A stretch of 64,000 nt of DNA from Anas platyrhynchos (GCF_047663525.1 NC_092607.1:3381001-3445000), one strand, 5' to 3'; positions 38,862 to 54,100 are shown, numbered from the stretch's first letter. Notes: generated from the letters alone by a model not told the origin. Made by a program: numbers and translations.

Positions 38862-41800
38862 GTAAGTTGTAACTATTTACCAAAATACTCTGCAATCCAC
38901 GCCAGGCACTAGAGAAATACACAACAACAAAAACAGATTCTGCTTCTAATTACAGATGTAATAAAAATTGTGATCCTTTAACCTGTGTAACACATTTGCT
39001 TTCTTACAGTAAATTATATAAACTCCTGCATGGTAAGCACTGCTTTATTCTTAGCATACAGTACCATAGGTGTTCTTGTTTCTTGAAGTTTTAACAACTC
39101 GTACATAAAGTGATATTTGATCTGATAGTAAAAGACAGGCACTTAACTTTTGGCCTTTTTCAGACCAATAAGTATTGATAGTGTTTTATGTGTCATCTTT
39201 AAAGGAAATTTCAAATGCTTGCAATGTTTTCAAATGCTTGCTATATTAAAATGCAGCCCTGGGAATTTAGAAATATGTTTAGTATAGACAAATGGTTAAG
39301 TAACATTTTACTAAAAATAATAAAAAGCAGAAGGAGAAAGAGATTAAAAATAATCAAAAGAGGGGTATTAATTCATTTCTGCAACAGCTAATTCAAACAA
39401 AGCCAAAATACAACCGAAGAATTTGGAGGCAAAAAGTTTATTGAATTATGCACTTCAGTATGGTCAGTCTGATGGGAAAGACTTTGAGTAACCTGACTTT
39501 CAGAAGCGATGGGTGCATTAACTCTGTGTAGAGGCCGTAAGTCAGGTCATGGTGTTACTTACTCACAGAACTGTAAGGTCAGAGGAGAAAGAGATCTGTA
39601 TTTACAAGAAAATACTGTGCACACTGGTTTCATAAGCAGTGAAATCCCCTGTAATTTTATGGCTTGCATTCAGAAGCTGAGAAAGCAGAAGTTTTCTGGG
39701 GATCTCACAAGCGTTCCCACAAATTCATTTTTTCTCTGATATTTTGCTAGCAATCCAGTTAGCCAAAGAGAACTACAGCTAGCAATACAGCTGCTCTTGA
39801 GTCAATAAGAAGCTGCTGACATGTAATGTGAGTTTGCCTCAGCCCAATACGACCATTTCTAGGCTCTGCTGGAACAGAACGCACTCTGAAGTGCTGTTCA
39901 ACCATGGAGAGAGTTCAGAATGAGGCAGAATGTGAGAGAGGTTTGTGCCAAACAATTTTATTGGCTCGGCTGGTTTACATCTGGCTTATATTTTAGCTGA
40001 AACCTCAAAAATTGTTGATAACATGGCTTGGATGACTGATTATGGCTCATCCCTATAGGTAAATGCCCAGCCTACAAGATTATCCATTTCAGCCCTTAGT
40101 GGCTTGGGTGTGTTTTCCATTTACCACAACCCCACACTGATGTGTTGAGTCCACAGAGTTCTTTACTCTAGATTAAGGAAGGCAACAAAGAACAGATGAG
40201 GTCTCTTGTGTGACCCCTCCTCTGACACATACCTGTAATTTATGTGCAGAACAACCCACAGCTCCAGTCGGATGATGGCAAGTTGGTTCATTTGAAGATA
40301 CAGAAAGCAGAAAATGGGATCAGAATTTCTTTTGTATTCTAATATTGTAATATATACCAAATTTTAGCATAATATACAAAGACAAATATTAAATATGTCC
40401 TAGGCTTTTGCTTTCTGTGCTAAAGTGAGGTTGAGTCAACAAGTCCCAGTAAGATTACTGTAGTAGCTGAAGAAGGTACTCTTCTAAGATGAGATCAAAC
40501 CTGGCAGCCTTGTGAACTTTGTATGGTATGAAATCCAAGCATTTGTGAGGCAAAAATACAGATCCCCCAAAACATCAGATTACCTTAAAAGGCACAAGAT
40601 TTTACAGAATTTAAAATGGGTATATTCTCTACTAGCCTTCTGATCATAACGATTCACTTTTTGAAGATTTTCTCTTCAATCCCCAAATCTATGCTTCCAC
40701 TTCAAAATTAAAGAAATGCTTTCACAGAACATGGTTATTCTCCTGAAGCGGCAGTGGCATACCATCCATGACAGGATATGTGAAACTGAGCATAGAATTT
40801 ATGTTTTTTTTTTTCTTTTTTCTTTTTTCTAACCAGAATGTCACTCAAAATAGCCCTGACTAGCAAGATTGAATTAGAATGATCTCATCCAGAGATCTCA
40901 TAAAAAGTGATCACACACTCTTTTTCCACCATTCTACGAACATCTCCGTACTTTGATGAGAAAACAGGAAACACATGTCTTCTATAAATTACCAGGACAG
41001 ATAGGACAATGCTATGATTCCCACAGTTAACATGTACCAAACTTCAGAACAAGTAGGACATGGAGAGCAGCACATCAGTCTTCTTTACAAACAAATATTT
41101 AGGAACCCCCAAAAGGGAAGAAACAACATGCATTCTAAAACTTAATAGCTACCAAGCAGATAATTAAGCTGCTAGTAAGAGCACTGTGAATATGATAGAT
41201 ATACAAATATTTGCACATGAATGCAGTATCTCTGTTTTACAGTCTCAAAAATTAAAAGCTAAAATGTCAAAATGGAGCCGTAGGGTTGGCCTGTCAAAGA
41301 AAGAATTGCCACCAATGTGATAACAGTGGTAGAGACTAAGAGCTCTGCCCTTTTCATGTTTAGGGATGCTTTTGGTTGATGATTTTGCATTGTATTAATG
41401 AATCCCTTTTGCCCTCCTGATAAGTTTCTAACTGCTCAATGTATCACACACACACAAAATAGTCTACATGAACACTGCTTCACTGCGGGCTGCTTTCACC
41501 TGAGCACCAAATGCACCTGGGCTTTCTGACACATGACTGTGATTTAAATATAATGTCTTAATCTCCCAAGACTCATAGTCCTGATGTCAAGTTGGATACA
41601 CTTGGCAAACAGTGCTCTCATCATACTGAAGTGAGTTGGCAACTGCAGTGGAAGAATAATGCGTTTGGCATCATTCTTAGAACTTTTTAAAAATATTTTA
41701 AGACCACATTAGCTGATTTTCTGAGGGGAAAATTAGAGTTCTTTGGCTAATTTAAAAGAAACAGAGTAGTTCAACATTACTATTGAATATGGCACTGTGC

Positions 41801-44800
41801 TGCGTACATAACTGGATGATGTGTTCTTATGGTTAGAGGCATACAAGGAAAGGAAGCCTTTCAAACAGAGCAGAAGGCAGATAAATAGGAAAGGAATACA
41901 TGTATCTGCATGTATGTGTGAATCAGTGCCAATTACAAGAATTACCATTAAATTGATGTAAAGAGCTAGTTGTAGCAAATATGTCTGTAGTACAAGACAT
42001 AAATCAAGTGCATACAATGCCTAACAGGTGGACACAGTTCACAGTTTGTATAAGCTACTTCCTTGGCAAGAAGCATCTCTGGATGTCTGCCCAGGGGCCA
42101 GGTGCTCCTCACTGATTGACAGGGCTAACCTCACAGCACTTCCCCCACTGGCATATTGCTATATATTTTATGTTAGGAAGGAAACCTCACCCTAAGAAAG
42201 ATGCAGAATGGACAGAAAAAAATCTTGGGAAAACAGCACTACCTGTACAGTAGCTCAGTTCCCAGTCCAGCATTAGCAGAGACTTCCTATAGATCTTTTC
42301 CCTTCTGCTGCCCATTTTTAACCATTTCCAGAGGGAATGATTCTATTTATTCTGCTTGGCTTCTAGCTTGTTTCTCTGCTGTCCAGTAATGTACTAGTGG
42401 ATCTCCCAAGGGACTCCACATTTGATTCACTGTCTCAGCTCTCTACATTTTTTTTCCAATGCTGCATGCCCTAAAATCAATAAATCCAGTCTGGTAAAGA
42501 GTTCTCCTATTGCTAACAGTACAATTGAGGTAACTGGAGGATTAATAAAACAAATTATTGAGTGGTTATTTATATGACAATTCAGGTGGTATTAGCAAGG
42601 TACTTCATCATGAGGTTTAAATACAATTCTCTCCCTCTTATGCCCACAGTCTCCTTCAAATCCAGATCTCAGACCTTCTGCATCTTTCGGGCCAGCTTCC
42701 TGCCATGCGCCTTACACTGAACTCCCATTCCTACCCAGGTCAGATCTGTAATTTGAGGGAAGGACTCTGAGAAAATATCTGAACAGCACCAGCTAATGTC
42801 ATGATAAGAAAATACGAGCATTTGACAGGAGGAGCAGTATAGCTGTATGTACACAGTGCTGTGCCAGACAAATTAGATCAGCTCTTTCTGTAATTAGTCC
42901 ACATACAGTGCTTCACTAATGCAATGATGCTCTTCCAGCAATAAAGACCTAGGAACTAGGAATGATGTTAGAAACTAACATCGGTATTACTGTGTGGTGC
43001 TGACAGTTTACCTTTTACCTTGATATTTAACCCTGAATTAATTTACAAAGGATAATAGTCATATATAGAATATTTGAGATTTATACAATTCTAAGTCAAT
43101 GGAAATTAAATTCTGCTTTCCTTGTGAAGCCAACAGGACACATCAGATTTTCAGCTGTCACTTTCACAGGAGAACTTGGACTTTCTTGTAAAAAAGCTGT
43201 AAAACTAACACATTGGCTAAATCCCAAATTTGCATTTTTCATGTTTTCAGCATTTCAAAGGAACAGCAACACGTCCAAAGAAAGCAGACACTTCTCACAC
43301 AGAATAATTTTGTTAAAATCCCACATTTCTATAACAAAACATATTAGAGAGAGGTTTTTTTGGTGTGTGTGTGTGTTTTATTTTTATTTTAGTTGTCCTG
43401 GCAAAAGGGTCTGCTTTGTGAAATCAGTAGTCACCTGCTACCTGCAAGGTACATGTACAATATGAGACTCACATGACTCAGTACTGTAAACTGTATCTTC
43501 AGATGTGCAATACAGAAACAGCTAAAGACACTTTGATCCCAAACTGCAGGCTCTGTTCACTGTCATATTATTAAATAATTTGTAACAATAATGGCATCTG
43601 TTAGGAACATAACAGGGTTTAGACAACCAGAGGTGCAAGAGAACCTGAAGATAAGATTTTAAGTATTTGTCTATCCAGATATGATTATCTTCATGAACAT
43701 GGCTTATTTTACCTGTGCTGTGCATTCAGTGCTCCCTCTGACTGACATCAGTGTGCTTCTGGTGTGTAGCAGCCCTAAAAATGATCACTTTAAGAAGCTT
43801 AACATACTCAAGCTTGAAAATTTGAGACTATTGTCATTTTCAAGTCTTTAGAACAATGTCTATGTCAGAAAAGCTTACAATTACTAAAATATAGAGAAAC
43901 ATTAGAAACAACTTGTCTTTAAAAAAAAAAAAAACCACAAAAAAACAAGAAGTGTATTTACTAAATCTATATATATAGCAAACAGTGAGAGAGCAGATGG
44001 GGAAAATCACTGTTTTTGACTGCAGAGTGAGAAGTCTAATTGAGTGGAAAGATGCAAATGAAATCGAATAGCTCCCAAACCCTGAAGTGTCAGAGAGGTG
44101 GAAGACCCAGGGCTGGATAATCACTCACTTGCAATTTTTTCCTGTCTGAGAGGTGATAATGAGACTTTACTTGCCACACAAGCACTTGTTAGATTTGCAT
44201 GTATCTAAATGCTATAGGACTGACTTGTTACACATCCTATATTGTGCACAGAAAAACCTATTTTACATTTTATTTTGATTTTCGCTTAGATAATAGTGTA
44301 ACTGTTCAGATATTGTTGACAGAAACATGTATTCGGTAAATAGGAAATAAACACTATGCAGGAATCAGGAAGATCCTGGTTATAATGCAACGAAAGTCAG
44401 TCAGAATGTCTTACACTAAAAGGAGTTAACAGTGTTTGCAGACTCATAGGATTTTAGCAATTGCTCCTCTAATCCACATCTGTACAACAGCCCTCATTTT
44501 CCTTACTAGTGAGATGAATTCAGCCACAAGGAGAGCTATTAGTAGCATCAGGAGCTAATCTGCCATATGATATGCTCTGACCTTTCTGCTGATCTTTATA
44601 TCGCATAATTTCTTGCAAGAAACTTAACAGAGTCAACAGAATCAAGAAATGTCCCTGGTTTTTACCATACAGTACAGATTTTACTCATGTATGTTCAGAA
44701 CTCTTCATGTTTTTCATAAGCCCAGTTCAAGACAGTTCCTTCGCTCCGTGATTCACATTTAAGAAAACTTGTTTCCTTTCCTCACAGCAGGAAAGGCTTC

Positions 44801-45264
44801 CTCTCTCTGCTCATTACTATAGTAATTAATTCTTTATTTGCTGTTAGGTATTCATTAGAAGAATCTTCATTTAGACAAAAGGAGCTTTATTCTGGTTTCA
44901 TCTCTTGTATCTTCTGCCCACTGGGCCAGCATTAACATAAGCAACACAACAGAAGCTCTAGTGAGCTCTCCAGTCACACTTACTTTACTTAACATTCATT
45001 TTCTTTATTCTTTCAGTGTTTCCCAAATACTTTATGAGGCTAAATACTATGGAACAGAAGAAACACTTTAGTTTCTGAAAAAAATTAAGGAAGCGTGTGG
45101 GGAGAAATTAGGAGAATAGGACCATTTCTTTCTGTCTCCTCTGGAGTGGTTCAGTTTATAAAGTGTGAAATGATTTTTCCATGTTGTCACTGCAAACCTT
45201 TTCACTGCTCATCCTTCTTGAACACCTCTGTCTCATCATGTTGGTTATTACAATTTTCTTAATT

Positions 45265-45284
45265 AAAAAAAAAAAAAAAAAAAA
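45265..45284. repeat. A20 homopolymer
   Basis: Twenty consecutive A. Confidence 0.95.
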
Positions 45285-48200
45285 GTATTTTAGTACTGTA
45301 GTTTTATCCCGTACTTTATTACTTAGATCCCCGCTACCATTTTAAGGAAACTTCCTATGCAAAAACGTAGCTGCAGTATGTTGTACTGACACAGAAGAGG
45401 GAAGATGTAAATTTCTGATCTGGTGTTATTAGGAAGCATGCTCAATTTGAAACCGAAATCATTCTGTAATTTGTTCAGCTGGTGGAATGGAAAAATAATT
45501 AACATATCACAGGTCATTCAAATGAAATGTGGAGACTCAGATTTACTAAAGCCAGCCCCACCACCCTTATGCACGTGGGTAATGTCAATGAATTCAGTGT
45601 AACTATCTATGTAATTACCTTGCCCAAGCTTAGTACGTTGCTGTAACCTGATGCATACCAAACAGGAATCTGGCCTAAGCCTAAACTTCATGTACACAAA
45701 ACTGACTTCTGCCCCAGGATTTTGGTCCTTGAGGAATGGAAATTCAGCTCTAGTGCATGTCATCCCCAAAGTACCAGCCATTCAGAAGATAGAGCTTTGT
45801 CTACACACTCCTTAAGAGGCACTGTCTCCTTGTGCCTGGGTGAAAGCAAGCAGAAGAGGCATTTTTCTCCTTCTCCAGGGACTATCAGGGCTTGGGGCTG
45901 CTGTCTGAACTAAGCAAAGACTTTCAGAAAAGTCTGAATCGTGGAGGTCTTTCTCATGGCTTGGAACTGTTTGCATAGTAAGACATTATGAAGATCAACA
46001 GTGGGTGTAAATGTGTAAAAAGGGCTGCACAATGTAGTTCAAGTGAACACCCTTAGAAAAGAAAAGAAAACCCTGTATAGAATTTATACTTTACAGTCAC
46101 CCAACACCAGGGTGCATCTAAGAGCTATAAAATCTCAATCTCATACATGCCAAAGACAAACACCTTACACTTTGGTATTTTTTTTCTTAAACAAATAAAT
46201 AAATAAGTATTCTGCAGCACATTATATACATCTAATTCAAAGTAACTATTTTTTTTTCCTTTCCATAGAGCTGTGTCTACATGGCGATGTTTTTCTTCAG
46301 TTCTAACAAAGAACTTTTCTTCACTTCTCCAGCTGAGCATTTTGAAAAGCTTTGGATTTTTTACATTTTGACTTAATTGGCCAAATTTTTATCCAAAATG
46401 AAGATTTCTTGAAAGTGCTGAACTTCGGAAAGCAAAGGGACCATAACTGACATTTTTGCTATTGTTAATGCAATTTGGTTGTTAAGAGAAGCTTCAAGAA
46501 AAACACATCTGCCCTGTTCCCTTCCATCGTCAGTCTAAGACACTCTGTGTGCTGTGTTCTGGGCCAGTAGTGTTTACATTGTTTCATCTTCTGTGGCAAA
46601 GCATATTGGCCTCATCCTAACTGTAGTCTGCTGTCACTGGCTTCCTGCTATGTATGATGTTACAGCATTTACACTGTAATTCAAATTAAAGTGTTCTGTG
46701 ATTTCACGAGTGATACTGTCAGTTTAATGGCATTTTTATTGCTACTCGTATTTTTAATGTTTCTGTAGAAAATCAGCAAGAGGAAAAAAAAAAAGCTCTT
46801 TATGATAATATCAATAAGGCAAAAAAAAAAAAGTCTGATTCCCATTCTCCGATGGGACTGCTGTAGTCAATTAGTATTCTGTTAGAGCTTGGTGATGTTT
46901 TCCCAGAATGTCTTTCTACGCCTACGCTGTGAGCTCACAGCCCATGCACTGACCTTATAGAAGTGGTTATAATTTCATGGACTGCATCCAGCATTGATGC
47001 ATGTAAGGCTATAGTTTCACAAATGGCTTTCAACTGATCTGCATGTGAGTTGCTGCCAAAGGAGGCAGTCCCATCCTTCTCTCAGCCTTGCCCTTACCAC
47101 AAGACCTTAGGTCTCCTCTCATGCCAGCAGCAGCTCTTAGGGGTTGCACACTGAGCCAGTCAGGGAATAAATCTGTCTGAAAAAAGGAGCTTTTGTTTTT
47201 TTGCCTTCTGGTTAATTTTCAGCTGCATCAGCTGATCCTGATCCTGTTCACCACAGTGTCACAAAGGAGGTGGTGAAAACATGCAGCAATGGAGAAAGGG
47301 GAAAAAGGGTAGATGGGCTTATGTCCAATAACGAAACCACAGCCTGAGCTGCATATAGAAGTAAATTTTTCCTAATTACGTGAATTCAGCCCTGTAGGTA
47401 TAAAATACATGCACGATAACCATATAGAGAGTTTTACCATTAATACAAGTTGTCCAGGGAGACTGCAAATGCAAACTTAGGTATTATGACAAAGCTATCT
47501 ATTTTGTGCTAATCTGATGTCTAACTGGTTGAGTCCACCCTTAGAGAAAGATCTTTGGTTTATCAAGCGCGGACCTCTTTTGTTCTCAATATTTAGTGGT
47601 GAAGGGTTCACATATTATTTCACAAATGCTTATTACTGAAATCTCTCCATATTTAAAAGAAATAATTATTACTGCACTAAATTGCTGGTGTAGACAAAAA
47701 ATAAAAATTACAGCTCTGCTTAAATACACTTGAAGCACTGAATATCAAAGCAGCAGCTGACGCAGCACCACATTACATGAGGTTTTGCTCCTTTCCCTTA
47801 CACCAACGCTGGAAATAGGCCCCAATTTAGTCAATCACTTACGTGTGATCTGAACATAAACATGTGAATGATCCATTCATTCTCAACAAGCATCTTAAGC
47901 ACTTGTTGCAGCTGAAAGCAAGTGGACGACAGATTGCTGAGCTATTGCCAATCCCTAGCCCCCAAAATCAGGATCTGCATCTTCAAAAGCACTGAGGCAC
48001 ATGGGAAAAAACAGAGAGAGACTGGAATGGAAGAAAAGAATAAACAGATGGATAGCTTGTAGTTTGTTTATCTAATAAAACATTCTTTTGTCTCAAAATC
48101 TCTGTTGCATGAGGGAGACCTTTTTTTCTGCCTTTAATTATGTAAACAGTACAACTTTAGAAGTTGCTGCATAATACTAGCCTCCACCTGTTCTTTATTT

Positions 48201-48340
48201 TTTTTTTTTAATTCACATTGGTTGTGCTGACCAAAAGGCAGGTGGCTTTTCCCATAGGATATACTGGTGGTTGATAACAACAAGACACAAATGCGTTTAG
48301 GAAGAAGCAATTCATAAACAAAAACAAGCACTATCATTCA

Positions 48341-48379
48341 TATTATTATTATTGTTATTATTATTATTATTATTATTAT
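48341..48379. repeat. (ATT)n microsatellite with one interruption
   Basis: About 13 ATT units with one GTT. Confidence 0.95.
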
Positions 48380-50654
48380 CACTTCATATACTTACAGTGA
48401 ATAAAATACAAAAAGTGCCTTTTACTTGGTTATGTTAGCTCAGGGCAAATACTTTTTTCCAATACTATCTGCAAAACGTCCAGCAGCCTCTCTTAGTACT
48501 GCTCAAAACAACAAATTTCATAAGAATATTAATTTAACAGGAAAAAAAAAAAAAGGCAAATTTATTTTAATGGTTTCATAGAGGAAAAAAAATCATGTGG
48601 AACAACTCCATTTTAATTGACCATTTCATCATCTGGTGAACTTCCAGTTAGTGAAATACAAAACTTGTCTTAGTTCAATCACAGTGAAGTTTGATGTACC
48701 GCTGTTTCTGGTTCCTAATTCTAGTGCTTTACCTAAAAAGAGCTAAGCTTGATGTCAAGATAATGTTTCTATATTGTTGACTTTAGAGAGTAAAGAACGT
48801 ATCACATAACATTCTATAAGTCAGGAAAAATAAAAATGCTTGTTGTACATTAGTTAAACACTAAACTGCTTAAAAATACCCTGATTTGAGCAAGACCTTT
48901 TGATTAATTAAACCAAAATCTTCTCTCAGTTCAAGAGCCCAATGAGAACCTTTAATTACATAATCCAAAATTATGTCAGGAAAGAGCGTCATGAAAATCT
49001 AATTATGCACTTTTTAGTACGTGATTAGTTTTAACTAGGTGGGTATGATTGAGGAAGAGCCAAAGAGGGAAAATATGATAAAAGAGGTAAATCAGACAGT
49101 GGAAAGAAAAGATTATCAGAGAAGTGAATAATGACAAATACAACTCCCTTCCAGTATGTCTTCAAAAATTGGATTTCTTGACTTGATTATAGAATTATAG
49201 AATTCTACATTGATTACAGCATGTTTGAAATAAGACATGCTTCTCAATACTATGCATTTAGGATTTGACACAAATCCTCACCGATGCCAATGAAAAGGCA
49301 ATAGGCTGTATTTCCAATTAACTAGTGTGTTCAATACCAGGAATATGTTCCAAAAATTTTGTCCATGTCACCTAACCTTATGATGGAAACAACTGTCCAT
49401 TCTCATTGTGCTGTCTCTCTGCTACATGTAACAGTAATACAACATTTTACAAAATGTTCTGTATAGATTCTATGTCAAAATTTAAGCATATCCTTCCTTC
49501 CTCTCAAATCCCAAATCCTTTTTGTCATTAAGTTGTTGACTCTTGGTTTTCTTTGGGATATTAGTTATGAAATAATAAGGTACTTGAGGACTCCAAGGAG
49601 AAGCACAGGCTTCAGGCAGTGCTGTCTCATCACACGCTGAAGTGACCTGAACAACAGCATGGTTAAAATGTAAATAGCTGACTGGAAACTCGTGTGACAT
49701 TGTGGGGGCCCCTTTGAGTGTGTTCCGTAAGTCAAAGACAGGAACTGCGAATTCCTGCATTCTGGGTTTGCACGTATTGACACTGTGTTCTTGGGCAAGC
49801 CACTTCAGCTGTCTGTATCTCAGTTACTCCATTTTCAAATGGACGTAATAATACTTAACTTCTTCTGCCACACACTGTGAGTCTAATTAAGTGCTTTCAG
49901 AGTTTGACTGAATGTGTACAATATTATCCTCTAATCAAAGAGAATTCCACCCAGCCCTGCCTAGCAATTCAGTTCCTTTGTTCTTCAAGCTCACTCTAAG
50001 CCTCTCTATATTTGTCCTATGTCGTTCTACAGACAAGTTACCTGAGCGTTTTTCTTCCAAAAATTATTTTTATGCTGATTGTAAAAAAGGAAGTGCAAAT
50101 GCTCCACCGGCAGTTTAGGCTCCTGGAGAGTGAGAACCTGAGAAATTATTTCTGTGAAGCTCACTGCAAGCTATGTTTATATATCTTGCTCAAAGATAAA
50201 TCATTTGTAGAAATCAAAGAGATTAATTCTTAGCTAGAATAAATCAGCAGTGGCTTTAGTGAAACCAGTGAGCTGCGATGAAATATATAGGGGTAGGTGA
50301 AAGGTGATTCATGTCCACTATACACAGGCCAGGATCTGATTTCAATTACACTGGTGGAAATCTCCATTCACTACATTATTTTGACTTAAGTTTCTAGAAT
50401 TACTCTGCATATCTACAGATACAATATCAGGTTTTAAATTAGCTACTGCCATTCAGTAAACAGTACCTGGAGTCAGGGCTTGTTCTCTGCTCAGTAGCAG
50501 CCATAAAAGCAAGCAGCATTTTAGAACCTATATAGAAATAATACACTGAACACCATGGTACCACCGAACAAATCCCTAGTGCACACACGACTTTAATGCA
50601 TTGCAGAAATCCATTACTACCACCTCTAAAAGGGTATAGTAGGACTACTATAAG

Positions 50655-51010
50655 TAGAGAGGAGGGCAGTAAAGGTGATCAACCATATGAAATGGCTTCC
50701 ATATGACAAGAGACTAACAGATCAGGGTATTTTAACTTGATGTAGAAACCACTGAAGGCGAATATCCTAAAGGTCTACAAAATCTTAAATGGAGAGTAGA
50801 AGGAGAAGGGACCAGTGGTCAAGCTCTATTTCTCACAATACTAAAGTTAAGGTGTACACAGGCAAATTGCCAAGTCTGAAGCAAAAGGGATTTTTAAATT
50901 ATTTTTATAGAGCACATCATGAAACGTGGAGCCGATTGAATACTGGAAATCGCTAACTAAAGAGTCCTGGAAAAGCCAATAGTTTAAATGTGTGTGAAAG
51001 GCTTTAGCAG
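50655..51010 (+). mobile_element. Ancient CR1/L3-like LINE fragment
   Basis: A diverged but collinear match to old CR1-type 3' regions: TATGAAATGGCTTCCATATGA, AAGGTCTACAAAATCTTAAAT, then AGCACATCATGAAACGTGGA and AGCCAATAGTTTAAATG. Many indels, no coding capacity. Confidence 0.6.
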
Positions 51011-51081
51011 AATTCATCATGGAATAGGTCCACGAGTGACTATTAAAAGCAATGGTCCAGGCACAACCTCTAGGCTCAGGA

Positions 51082-51185
51082 AATCACAGAATCACAGAAT
51101 CGTCTAGGTTGGAAGACGCCTTCAAGATCACCTAGTCCAACCTCTGACCTAACACTAACAAGTCCTTCGCTAAACCATAAATCCT
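51082..51185 (-). mobile_element. CR1 3'-end fragment, intergenic
   Basis: Plus-strand AATCACAGAATCACAGAATC, then GTCTAGGTTGGAAGACGCCT and CACCTAGTCCAACCTCTGAC, is a clear reversed CR1 terminus. It lies just beyond the older plus-strand fragment at 50655-51010. Confidence 0.88.
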
Positions 51186-54100
51186 CACAAATCCTCACAC
51201 TACCTTAAGCCAGGTATGTCATATACAGCGCCTGAGTGCTGAAATTGTTTGGGGGAACCAAACTTCTACTGACCTATGGATTTCACGTGTACACCTTCGG
51301 TATTTCTATACCACTCAGTGAAATGGGCTGTGGGTGAGTTAATGCTGAACTGGGCTGGTAAATTTAGGGTGCCCTGTAGACAGACATCATGTAACAGATC
51401 TGGAAACAGTATAACTGCACTCATGTGAGCTAACAGCTCTGTGATGCCTGCCTTTATTTAGTCCATACCAGCTAATACACAGTTCCACACAAAGCTCACT
51501 TCCAGCTTTAAGCTTCTCTTAAAGTTAGCTTGCCATATGTGGACTGTTTGAGACCCATTTTCACCAAGAGGTCCATACAACCAACTTGTACAGCAGCATA
51601 CAGGAACCTATAATCCAGCACCTCCTTTATCACAACAATAAGAACACACACAAAAAGACCCAGTGGAGATCCATACAGGAAAGTAATGATCACATATATT
51701 GTCCCTTAGATGTACATTGTACCCTAGACTCTTTGTCATCCAGACACTGTTCACCACAGAAAGGCTTAATGAAGTATGAAAGTGTGGCGTACCAAATTCT
51801 ACTCAAAAGCAGTATAAACGTCTTCATAAATCAAAGCATGTGAGACTGGAGTTTATTCAGCACCACAATAAATAAATAAATTATTTAATAGGATCGATTC
51901 ATATAGATCATATATACAATGTGTACACATATACAATGCAGAATGTGTAATGCACTGAACAGCTGCCTTTGTCATCAAGCCACTTTGAAACTAAGCATAA
52001 GTGACTATTCTTTGTTAAGTCGGAAATGGGGATTGGATTCAAAATTTCCTAATGTTAGCAAAAACCTATTAACTCCAGCAAATTTCAAATACACTTTTGG
52101 GAAGACTAATAGAGAGATACGCCTTTCAGAATGGAATAATAATGGTTAAAGGAGAAGAAGAAGGAAACAAACAAAAAAACAAAACAGTTGGGAATAGGCA
52201 GGTAGGTACATTACTGGATCTTCCCTGCTAAAGAGTCTAATCTCAGTTTAAATTAACAAATTCTACAATCACTCTGGATTTCTAAGTCTTATTCTACAGC
52301 AGCCTTCCCAGAACCTTCAGCATGGCCTTCACAAGGCCAAGAGTGAATAATATTTTCTCCTATAATAAGGAACACAACCAGTACGGAGACAAACACATAG
52401 TTGATAATTATTTTTTTGGTATTGTAATACCATGTAGAGGCCTTAACACCTTGGTTTTACTGTGGTAGACAATGTACAAACATAAAAGCTCCAAACAACT
52501 AACAAGCACATGTAAATTAATTACATCGTCATGAAAGATGGTGAATTTCATGGTAATTGATATGTCACTCTCCTGATAATTGACTCCCTGATTGTTTTAC
52601 AAAGTAGCAGCATTTTTTTTGTTTGCTTTTGAAGTGCTCACTTGAAAAAATATTGGCAGCAAAATTTCTCTTCAAAACTGAACAGTAGTTGTAAACTACT
52701 TCCTTTTTTAAAATAATTTAAAAAAAAAAAAAGAGAAAAAAAAAAACAACAAGCTAGGAGGCAAAAATTCAGCTTAAGCTGTGTTCAGTTAATATACAAC
52801 ATCCCTTTAAAAATAAAAGAGCTGGCTGGCAAATTACAGATTTTTGTCTTTAAAATTAAAAGCCATGCTAGCAACTAACAAATCATCCAGTCTGAAGTAA
52901 GGACTCTCTGTGTATATTTGAGATAATTTGGAAAGAAATAAAATAAACAGTAACTAACAAAACAAAACTCTTTACAGCACCAAAAATATTTTTCTACAGT
53001 ATCAAAAATATTTTCTACAGCTAAAAGAATACCATTTCAAAAAAAGAGCGAAGATTCTCTCTTTAATTTTAATGTAATCTTCTTTCTTAATATTTTAATA
53101 TTTCCAGTCAGAAGTAGCATCCTTTTTAAAATACCTTACATAGTAATGCTTTTAATATTAACAATAAAGTTAGAAATTGTGAACGTATCTCACACACAAC
53201 GTAAACAAAAAGGTATGCACGCTACACAGTAGTTCAAGCATTGCTCAGAGAGCGTCCCACTGATTCCCTGTGATGGTCTCCTGTCTCAGCATTTGCTGAG
53301 GAAATGAAACTATTATGGTACTTCTGAGGCAAAAACAGGATCTAGAGTTAACAAATCAAAACTTTCAAACTGTCAGCTTTCTCATTCAGCCACAGGGCGG
53401 GGGCGTAGCTTTGGGGATGCTGATTTTTCCAAACAGAGAATGTTGTTATTTAAACCATCAGGATGTTTTAAATGAGAGTCTTGTCACTTGTCCCACACAG
53501 AAATATCATTTGATTTTTAAAAAGACAGCAACTAGAAACACACTAACTAAATAAATGAAAATGTAGTAACTCGCAGAAGAAAACAAATGGTAATAATTAA
53601 CTTGAAGGAAAAACAGCAAATTTAGAGTTTAATCTTACCTGTTCTGTAGTCTTGCTTCTTTGTCCTTGTCTAAGGCCTTGTCTGTGGCGCTCTTCCATTT
53701 CCTGTAGCGCCCCTCCATGCAGCTCAGATCTGTGCAAAACCCAGAATTATCTCCTGCTATTCCCTTTCCCCCAGTGCTTTTCCCTCTGATTTTCTGCAAT
53801 TATGGATGCATGAGCTTTCCCACATTTTTCTTCCCATTCCGAGCAATCGGGTTTCTGACTGACTTGGAGTGAAGACAACATTTCTCATTGATAAGGCTTC
53901 AGAACTTGAGTGATATTGCAACGTATCATGAGAATCATGTTTGCAAAGGTGTGACTTGTGTACCTTGACCCAAAGCTACATCGTAATGAGATCTGACAAG
54001 CTAACATATCAATATTACTTGATTCAGAAAATTTCCACATCTAGGTCTAAAAACATCTTCAATATTTCTTTATGAAGCAGACATACAGCCTGCTGCCACT

